Origin: Nectonema munidae
Taxonomy: Eukaryota; Nematomorpha; Nectonematoida; Nectonematidae
NCBI GenBank assembly: GCA_030549495.1
Contig: JAUIRK010000960.1
Coordinates: 525,501-589,500 of the forward strand
Reading direction: 5' to 3'
DNA length: 64,000 bases
Shown: positions 56,794 through 64,000 of the stretch, in pieces
How positions within the stretch are numbered: position 1 is the stretch's first letter
Layout of the letters: each line of letters opens with the position of its first letter
Notes under the pieces: generated by a model
Seen by the model: only the letters and a program-made list of their open reading frames with translations
Told to the model about the DNA's origin: nothing
The model's database searches: none
Translations under genes and position numbers: made by a program

Positions 56794-57073
56794 CAGGGCC
56801 GGCCTTAGCCCACTGCAAACTATGCGGCCGCAGTGGGTCCAGCGCTTCTCATTTTTCATTTTGATAATATATTGTATGAATTCGCTAAACGCAAGGTTCG
56901 CAAAGTAAAGTTACTTTGATCGTCATTTTGTGTTAATGAAAAAGTAATAAAACAAATCCCTTTTCTTTTTTATCAAAATCTTATTTCTCATTTTTAATCT
57001 TTTTTCCTATACCCACACTGGGCCCCGCTCAATCCATTTTGCATAGGGCCCCGCGAACACTAGGGCCGCCCTG
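56794..57073. mobile_element. 280-bp hAT-type MITE with perfect 8-bp target duplication
   Basis: TCTATGGG flanks it at 56786-56793 and 57074-57081. The ends are CAGGGCCGGCCTTAGCCC and, inverted from the right, CAGGGCGGCCCTAGTG. The flanks inside the ends are GC-rich (GGGGCCC words) and the centre is A/T-rich. The CAGGGCCG terminus is related to that of the nested hAT at 1098-1712. Confidence 0.9.
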
Positions 57074-57120
57074 TCTATGGGTTGCTAATGTCAATATGTA
57101 TGTAGTATGTATCTATATAT

Positions 57121-57230
57121 TCGTATATATACAACTTTTAGTTCTATTTTATCGTTTTGCAATTCTATTTTGTCATCTTTTTGCAATTCTAATTGGTCTT
57201 TTTGCAATTCTGTTTCCTTCAAATTTTTTT
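57121..57230. repeat. TTTTGCAATTCTATTTT subrepeat array
   Basis: Three to four direct copies of TTTTGCAATTCTATTTTGTC at about 20-28 bp spacing, preceded by CAACTTTTAGTTCTATTTTA. No inverted partner is obvious downstream, so this may be half of the foldback element. Confidence 0.65.
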
Positions 57231-57347
57231 AAATTAAAATTTTTCATTTGTTACATTTATTGAGAGGTACTATTTAAAATTTTGTGATATTTTAACTATT
57301 TACTTTACACAATGATTTTTTTTTATTTTTTGAAAAAAAACACAGAA

Positions 57348-57524
57348 ACAACTGTATACCAATGGCAATGGTGTGGCAGGGGCAAATGTCGCAGATTCGA
57401 TGAAACAGATACTGTCTGCAAAGCATTTCGAAATAAGGACTTACTTAAAAGGAATAAAAATTCGGATGCAATTAAACATATCAAAGTTAGATTAGAGTGT
57501 CATCAAGAACATTTGGAGTTGTGA
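57348..57524 (+). pseudogene. Possible fragment of a WWE-like domain
   Basis: The frame encodes TTVYQWQWCGRGKCRRFDET then VCKAFRNKDLLKRNKN before a stop. The spacing of W-x-W, G-K and a following hydrophobic stretch is reminiscent of WWE domains of ubiquitin ligases and PARPs. Only part of the domain would be present and no partner exon was found. An AAAAAAAACACAG acceptor-like word precedes it. This is weak and could be chance. Confidence 0.2.
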
Positions 57525-57959
57525 TTCCGAGACATATGGTGTTGAGTAAATGAAGAAAAAATATTATGAGCATACGAAGCTTTCCAAGAAAGAGAGCTCT
57601 TTATTCAACAAATCAATGAATGACAAAAATATATTTTCAAGAACTCATGTTTAAATATATATTTTAAAGTAATATTGTTATAGTTATTCTTAAAATATAT
57701 TTTCAAAAAGTAAAACTCTTTAATTTTGTCTGATTTAAATAAAACTCTTCTTCCTTTTTACTAAATTGCGTAGGCCAACAAAATTAAAAAGTTCCAGTTT
57801 TTGAAAATGACATTATCTAACCATAACGATAAGCTTAAAATTCTTATTCTCGAGAAGGTTAGATTAAGAAAATAGTGATTCTTTCTTTAACAATCTAATA
57901 CTTCGTTGACAACATAAAGATCTTTTAAAATTTCCTCTCTATATACCTTTTCAAAAATA
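57525..57959. other. AT-rich spacer
   Basis: No feature is seen. Confidence 0.35.
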
Positions 57960-57968
57960 GGAAAGATT

Positions 57969-58759
57969 AGTGTCCGAAAAATTCACCGTAAACAAGTTTG
58001 CCGTAGGAAAACTCCCCTCATGAATTTTCGCATCGGGAAATTTTTCCTAATTAGAAAAATCACCGCAAGACAATTTTGCCGTAAAACAAGTATTTGTGAT
58101 AAAAACAGTTTCGTTTTTGAAGTACCATTTTATCCCTTTCAAACAACCAAATGTGGCCAAGTAATTATTTTTTTATTTTATCTTTATTTTATTATTTTAT
58201 TTTTATTTTTTATCTTTATTTTTATCTTTTTTTATAAAATAGAGAAAATTTAGAAAATTTAAATAAAAAGAATTTTTTGAAGAAAGTAAACTTTATTAAG
58301 GAAAATATCTTCGGTTCAATCACGAACCTTTATCAAGCTAAATGTCATAAATTAGTTGGAAGTCAAACAAAAAGAAGGGTGCGATTATTTTTACCTTTAT
58401 TTTTCGAAAATACGGATAAAAAAATAATTACTCCATACGGATAATAAAATAAAATAAAAAATAAATGGAATAAATAAAATAAGAAATAAATGGATAAATA
58501 AAAAAAAAATTGATAATAAATAAAATACGGATGATAAAATAAAAAAGAATTACTTCATTTCCTTATTGGTTGTTTACTTATCAGAAACTTCGAAAGCCAA
58601 GCTTGGCTGTTTGTTTGGAAGAGATAAAATGGTACTTCAGAAACCAAACTGTTTTTTATCACAAACACTTGTTTTACGGCAAAATTGTCTTTCGGCAATT
58701 TTTCCTATTTAGCGAAATTTCCTGAGGCGAGTTTTCCTACGGCAAATTTTCCTAGAAGC
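57969..58759. mobile_element. 791-bp foldback element with 9-bp target duplication
   Basis: GGAAAGATT flanks the element (57960-57968 and 58760-58768). The arms, about 165-185 bp each, are inverted copies. Shared words include TTTGCCGTAGGAAAACTC, GACAATTTTGCCGTAAAACA and GAAGTACCATTTTATC. Each arm is itself made of a TTGCCGTAGGAAAA-like subrepeat. The centre is A/T-rich with TTTTA and AATAAA strings. It has no coding capacity. The 9-bp duplication and subrepeated arms suggest a Mutator-like non-autonomous element. Confidence 0.82.
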
Positions 58760-58768
58760 GGAAAGATT

Positions 58769-59850
58769 GTATCAAACAGCAAAATCTAAGTATATGTAGT
58801 TGAATTAAAATTCAAAAACACAATGGCTTTCACCCCGATGTCTCCTCATCTTTATTATTTCAAACAAAGCAATTTTTTTTATTTTAAAAAGGTATCAAAT
58901 TAAATACACTGGTACCTCGATCCTCTTGCTGGTATTTCATACTGAAATTTAATGATATTGATATATCAGAGTTTGAGTGAGAATTTACTTTTAAAAGTAA
59001 ATAAACGCGTAATCAATAATAGCAAAATAACTTATCTAAAATTTGAATCGAAATTTTTTGTCTTCTATAAAATAAGATCTTCAAATACAATAAAAGACAC
59101 GTAGTTTTCGAAATTAACTATTAAATTTAAATGAAATTTCATGCTGAGTTCAAAATACTAATTTTACAGGAGCGTCATTAATTCCATAATTCAAAAAATT
59201 TGAGAAAAAAATAAAGTAAATCTTTTTTGGATATGAAAAATACAGGCTCAATATGGTTCATTATGACCAGCATTCGAAAGATCCTCTTCTTAATTTATGT
59301 AAAAACTCATTGAGAAATAAAGTAGACGATACAGAACCCAATGCTTGAAAGGTCTTTGCCCTTTGAGAACCAAAATTTCATAAGACTATTCATCTACTTT
59401 CTGAATTTTATATATTTGAACCAGACGGATTTTCATTTTTAGGGATACTGTTGTCCTAATTGTTCTCAAAGAATTATGCCTTGATAGATAAATTATTTTA
59501 AAACAAAAACACTGTGGAACAGAAACAATAAAAATTCTTCGGATGCAGAAGCCAGAAGGCCGTGAATAGGATACAGCACATCCGTTATATAATCGCTGAA
59601 TAAAGATAAACTTGATTCCAAAAGTATTTAAAAACTATAGGAGAAAAAATAATTGAAGAGTTGTTTTCACGTGATAAACCTGATTTATAAGACTCACAAG
59701 ACATTTGAAAGTAAGATTAGAAGCGCTCAATTCGTCACATAAGGGCGCGTGATTTTGGAAACATTTATTAGTTTTGTAGAAAGACGATAGATCAGGATGT
59801 ACTTTCCATATTTTATGTTTTCGTTTTACTACATTAGAAAATATCAAAAA
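58769..59850. other. AT-rich intergenic DNA
   Basis: No gene is seen. The stretch GATGCAGAAGCCAGAAGGCC near 59540 recalls the degraded SINE at 53.2 kb and may be another very old copy. Confidence 0.4.
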
Positions 59851-59980
59851 GGGGGCGTGAGTAAGGTGGTTGGTTAGGTACTGGGTTTCCATACTCAAGG
59901 TCTTGGGTTCGATCCCGCATCAAGCCTACTTTCTCATTGTTTGATAAAAGCGGCGCAAATTGTGCCTTCAAAATAGCATT
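59851..59980 (+). repeat. tRNA-derived SINE copy 7
   Basis: The best plus-strand copy. It has GGGGCGTGAGTAAGGTGG, an A-box-like TGAGTAAGGTGG (59857-59868) and a perfect B box GGTTCGATCCC (59906-59916), then AAGCCTACTTTCTCATTG and GCGGCGCAAATTGTGCCTTC. The first and last bases of the tRNA-like half (GGGCGTG and CAAGCCT) can pair at six of seven positions as an acceptor stem, supporting a tRNA origin. Confidence 0.87.
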
Positions 59981-60499
59981 AAGAAACATATATATAGTAT
60001 AATGTTAACCCCCTTTCATATGCAAGTAATTTATTTCTTGATTTATGAATATAATCTAGGTTTATTTATTTTCAAACTATCTAAAGCTAAATTAGCTCTA
60101 TAGTCTTTGAAAACATAATGGATTTTAGTGTAACTAAAATAATCTATGTTATAGATATAAAACACTTCTTCCATACAATATAGTGGTGTCTAATTTTATC
60201 AAACTCCAAAGTTCAAGCTCTTTGAATTTTGAAACAGAATCTACATTTAATAGAAGAGTAGATTGTTAGCATTGTTATTTAAATTTTTATATCCAAACAT
60301 GCAAATCTCATATTAAATAGCTTGAGTAAATTATTATTCGCTTTCATGTCACAAACTGTCAATCAAAATCAAATTAACATTTTTTTCAACACAATATATC
60401 GATATTATAATGTCTATATCTTATGACCTAGTAAGCATATCAATCATGACAACTTTGTAGAAAATGTCAATCAAAATTTTGATTGATCATAACAAATTG
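59981..60499. other. AT-rich spacer next to the Merlin element
   Basis: No feature is seen apart from the probable left target duplication CAAATTG at 60493-60499. Confidence 0.35.
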
Positions 60500-62874
60500 G
60501 GTAATCTTTTACTTTACGGTTCTGTCAATAAAAAATTTCTTTGACAAATTATTGGCTGTTGTGATGTCAATCAATCTATACATTAGTAAATTCTATCATA
60601 ATATAAAGATTAATTAAAAAAATATTTTTATAGATTTCAAATTTAATTAGAATTTTACTAAAGATTCTAGATCTAATTTACATTAGTATGTCAGTAAATA
60701 AAAAAAAATAGATTTTTTTTTATAGATTTCAAAATTGAATTTCATTAACTCTGAATTCATCATTAATCAGTTAATTCATGTCATTTATCTCTGTTCAATA
60801 CTTTGAGGTTGCAATAAATCTTTTAAAGAAACACGGAAAATAATTTTGCTTTTGGAAAATGGCTTCTCCAAACGAATTCACCTAAATATGATTTGAATAA
60901 TTCGTTGGAGGTGCCAAACTGTCTTAAATTTTCTTTTGGCCCGTATCCAAAGATTTTCAATGTTTTGCGTGTGAATGTTCATATCATTTGGGTCAACAAA
61001 GTTACGTTGGTGTAAACTACCCAATGATCATAAACTCTATTATTATAGTTAGAAATGTTCCTGTAAGCAGGCCATTCGTCAGAAACAATAATGGATCCTG
61101 GTAGTATGTGTCTTTGTATAATTTGTAAAAGAGTGTTTCGCTCCTATCTTCAACTTCAACTAAAAAACATTTCTTACTATTTCTTTCAATTGCTCCAAAC
61201 ACCCAATGACCTTCTCTCCAAGTACCTCTGTGATATTTTCTATGAAAAAACTTGCTTTCATCAATTTCTACTATAATTTGTTCAAAGTTTTCATCAAAAC
61301 CTCCAACAGTTAGAGAATTTCTTTCAACCCAACTTGTAGCAATCTCTCTACAAAAATTAGCCCAGTTTACAGCAGTTCGTCCACTTCCAATAGATGCTTC
61401 ATGAATAATAGCGTCTAATGAATAGTCACGACACCATCCATAAATGAACAAAAATATAGAATTTAAGGTTAGGTGGCTTTTTGCAAAAAAAGATCCTGAT
61501 CTTTAGGTCTTTTCTTAGGTCTTTTTTTACCACAAACATAACATTTCCAACAATATCCATCAGATACATCATTTCTCTTTATTAATTTACAATTTTGTAG
61601 GCAATCATTGCATTTGAAAATATTTAAAATAACTTTGTGCGAAGCAAACCAAAATTTCTAATTTATCATTTGAATTTAAAACTTGTAACAGAGAAGAAAA
61701 ATTAAAATTTTCAGATAAAATTGTATTCTCACTCAGAGTAGTATCCGTAAGTTCATTCATTTCAGATGAAAATGAATTGATAGAACAGATGATGAAAGAA
61801 AATATACTTCTTACGCACGTGTCAAAACAACTCGTCAAATTATACATGTATCGATTTGAGCGAGTGTAGCATATGTGGGTGAATTTGGGTATATTTTCTG
61901 TGTGTTGTTTTTTATTTGTTTGGATGCATATGTGTGGTATCAAGTAATCTACAAAAGAATGTTTTTGTTATTCAAACCCATACAAAACCCATTCATACAC
62001 TTATGAATCAGTATTAGCACATAAGCGGGTTGCTATCTATGCTGAGCGAAACATCTTATACGAATACAACCAGAACCACACAACAAAAATGCAAACGCTA
62101 TACGCAAATCGATCAGACACAAGCTCTGTGTGTTTGCTATAAATTGATGAGATGTTTTTTTGATACGAGCATAACAAATTTGTTTTCCTACGACCTACAT
62201 CAAAGCATTTTCCAAGAAGTGAATGCAAATTACTGACTACTCAGTCAACACGGAAATTTCATCTAAAAATTGAAATTTCTGATCTTTATTTCACGAATGA
62301 TAAATTGGATTTTTAAATAAAACTATTGAAAAGTGCTTCACTTTGTTTTTAAACTCTTTGAAGGAATTATGTAACCTCGAGTAAACAGGGATAAAGTATG
62401 TATTTTTATTTTTAACTCATTTTTATAATTTTTTTTTAATTTACTCACTTATTTTTTTGTAAATTATATCTAGAATCTTTAGTAAAATATATTTAACAAA
62501 ATTTTATTATAATTTTTGAATTCTATAAAAATGTTTTATATGTTGTAAATTTTCTTTTTTTTTAAGTTTACTGACATAGTTTTATATAAGTTAGATCTAG
62601 AATTTATAGTAAAATATATTCAATGAAATTCTATTATAGCTTGAATTCTATAAAAAAAAGTTTTTAATCAATTTTTGTATCAAATGTTTGCTTACAAAGT
62701 AATGTAAAATAAATATATTATTTATTCATTTAGATGTATGTTGTAATTTTTATGCTTTATAGCATTGCCTATATAATAAAAGTACTTAAAAATTATAGTT
62801 TGATTGACATCACAACAGCCAATAATTTGTCATAGAAATTTTTGATTGACGGAACCATAAAGTAAAAGATTACC
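60500..62874 (-). mobile_element. Merlin (IS1016-like) DNA transposon with both ends, 2.4 kb
   Basis: The ends are inverted repeats of about 90 bp starting GGTAATCTTTTACTTTA, with shared words GACAAATTATTGGCTGTTGT and GATGTCAATCAA. They are flanked by CAAATTG (60493-60499) and CAAAATTG (62875-62882), close to the 8-9 bp duplication of Merlin. Inside each end are ~110-bp subterminal units containing TAGATCTAGAATCTTTAGTA. There is one at the 3' end (about 60610-60720) and two diverged ones at the 5' end (about 62440-62660). The transposase runs on the minus strand. A more GC-rich segment with no transposase similarity (about 61.78-62.28 kb) makes it longer than typical Merlin elements, often about 1.5 kb. 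Confidence 0.85.
60824..61760 (-). pseudogene. Merlin transposase remnant (zinc ribbon plus DDE, ISXO2-like)
   Basis: Minus-strand blocks: SLLQVLNSNDK (about 61700); a zinc ribbon KCNDCLQNCK and GYCWKCYVCGKKRP (61615-61530); then, in a different frame, HLTLNSIFLFIYGWCRDYS. The main open part at 61017-61451 has REIATSWVERN and VEIDESKFFHRKYHRGTWRE (first Asp). VSDEWPAYRN (second Asp, about 61080) and HTQNIENLWIRAKRKFK (the Glu, about 60970) lie in other frames. The C-terminal VWRSHFPKAKLFSVFL ends near 60824. At least four frame changes are present, and the ones I checked are shared with the copy at 54.1-55.1 kb. The copies are thus descendants of an already inactive sequence. Confidence 0.85.
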
Positions 62875-62898
62875 CAAAATTGCTTACTAAAACATTCT

Positions 62899-63440
62899 TT
62901 AAAATTTTAAATAAAATTTGTCTTTTTATATACTGAATCGACCATCCTGATTTAATTTATTGACTCAATTTTTGCAATTAGTTTGTGAAAATATCTCAAA
63001 GTGTCAATCAATTTTGCCGGTTATATTAAAAAATTGTCTCCAAAAAGTTTTATTTCAAATTTTAAATAAAATATAGTTTTCTTTTATAATAAATTGACCA
63101 TTTTGATTTCATATTCAAACTCAGTTTTGGCATGTAAAAATATTTGAAAGTAACAATAATATTTTCGTTTGACGACTAAAAATTGTTTCCGAATTGATTT
63201 TTGGACTCCATTTTTGTATTCACGGCGTGAAAGTATCAATGAAATTTGTTGGTGTCACCTGAAAATTTTCTCCAAAAAAGTTCATTCGCATTTTAATTAA
63301 TAACTTTTTTTTATACCAAATCAAGCTTTGGTTTAGCCCAAATCAATTTTTGGGTCTAGTTTAGTCCATTTGTGAAAAATGTGTGAAAGTAGTAATCGGA
63401 TTAATGATATATGCGTGAAAATTATTTTTAAATCATTCTT
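62899..63440. repeat. Degenerate ~160-bp tandem array, about 3.5 units
   Basis: The word AAATTTTAAATAAAAT recurs at about 62900 and 63059, and ATTTTAATTAATAACT at 63291. Each is followed by a 'TATA...AATTGACCATTTTGATTT...GACTCAATTTTTG...GTGAAAATAT...AAAGT...CAAT' pattern and an AAATTGTCTCCAAAAAGTT-like end. The units are diverged (my rough impression is 65-75% similarity). The middle unit seems to have lost part of its length. The array begins directly beside the Merlin element. Confidence 0.65.
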
Positions 63441-63900
63441 TCCTAATATATATTTTTTTTATTCTTTCATTACCATATTAAATTCATTTCAGGACTTAGT
63501 TTTTTGCAATTTGAGTATAAGCATGCGTGAAATTATACGTTAATTTGAGATTTCGGAAAAAAACAAATTTCTCAAAGGGCATTACTATAGATTGATTTTA
63601 AAATTAAATAATTTTACCTATGAATTTAGCTTTTCTTTTGATGTATTATGCTAAATAACTTTTGAAGAAGTAATTAATCAAAGCGAAATGCCTGCGTACT
63701 TATAAAATTTTGAATGTATCTATACATAATTTATGACTTAGAGTCAATATTAGATACACTCTTCAAAATTCACGACACTTCTATTTATTGATAAAGATAG
63801 GCACTTGATTGAAAATCATAAATCAAAATTTAGATCGAGAAAGAAATTCTCATTCAAAATAATTTTTAATTTAAAATAATTTTCTATAATGCAATAGCGA
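63441..63900. other. AT-rich spacer at the window end
   Basis: No feature is seen. Confidence 0.35.
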
Positions 63901-63902
63901 CC

Positions 63903-64000
63903 ATGCTTATTTCATTTCTGTACTCCGTTTTGGACATTACGCTGCAAAAATGTCGGAAAGGTGCCGTCGAACTGATGATGAATGCGGATAAATCACGTTT
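63903..64000 (+). other. Possible start of a coding exon or transposon cut by the window edge
   Basis: Composition changes to more balanced GC in the last 100 bases. A frame from ATG 63903 stays open to the edge (MLISFLYSVLDITLQKC and KGAVELMMNADKSR). No family can be named from 32 residues. Confidence 0.2.

Noticed and set aside
1-64000. CRISPR arrays, operons or prokaryotic signals
   Set aside because: The introns, SINEs, LINE and hAT, Tigger and Merlin elements show eukaryotic DNA. The tandem arrays lack spacer-repeat organisation.
1-64000. Retrovirus-like, LTR or Polinton elements
   Set aside because: I saw no long terminal repeats, protease, integrase or capsid motifs. The only reverse transcriptase belongs to a non-LTR LINE.

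Overview
This is eukaryotic, strongly AT-rich invertebrate DNA. The one clear host gene has introns, and most other readable sequence is decayed transposons, a tRNA-derived SINE family, MITEs and satellites. Arthropod-style gene and transposon families dominate: a Blimp-1-type PRDM1 gene, a multicopy 'LHNGNK/GERFHQDI' orphan family, and Tigger, Charlie, Merlin and piggyBac-like elements. A parasitic copepod such as a sea louse would fit, but the species is a guess and nothing in the window proves it.

The key gene is on the minus strand from about 43.0 to 28.8 kb. Separate exons encode a PR/SET domain (42.25-42.08, 39.04-38.92 and 36.50-36.28 kb). A 1.9-kb last exon (30.69-28.81 kb) encodes five C2H2 fingers. 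Splice sites and phases agree, and the order matches PRDM1/Blimp-1. A 16-codon candidate first exon lies at 42.95-43.00 kb. The 5.6-kb last intron carries, on the opposite strand, a decayed multi-exon SAMD3-like gene (31.6-33.3 kb).

Layout. 0.5-3.0 kb: SINE, then a hAT transposon interrupted by a second hAT with an 8-bp target duplication. 3.57-5.41 kb: Tigger with both ends. 6.1-6.46 kb: small foldback element with a 9-bp target duplication. 9.17-11.38 kb: Charlie-type hAT with both ends and an 8-bp duplication. 11.69-11.97 kb: internal LINE fragment between 45-bp direct repeats. 13.84-14.9 kb: CpG-rich 22-bp minisatellite. 15.1-16.65 kb: decayed orphan multicopy gene. 17.0-19.5 kb: LINE with deletions. 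19.7-20.8 kb: hAT fragment. 22.4-23.0 kb: inverted subrepeats. 23.2-24.6 kb: second Tigger. 25-28 kb: MITE and SINEs. 28.8-43 kb: PRDM1. 43-54 kb: mostly unannotated AT-rich DNA with MITEs, SINEs and a more GC-rich island at 48-49.25 kb that could hold regulatory DNA. 54-62.9 kb: a 1-kb Merlin fragment and, inverted 5.5 kb away, a near-identical copy inside a 2.4-kb Merlin element with both ends. 62.9-63.4 kb: decayed ~160-bp tandem array.

No retrovirus-like, LTR or Polinton element was recognised. No intact transposase was seen, so the mobile DNA looks inactive in place. Exon calls rest on reading splice motifs and phases by eye and on remembered family motifs; no database search was run.
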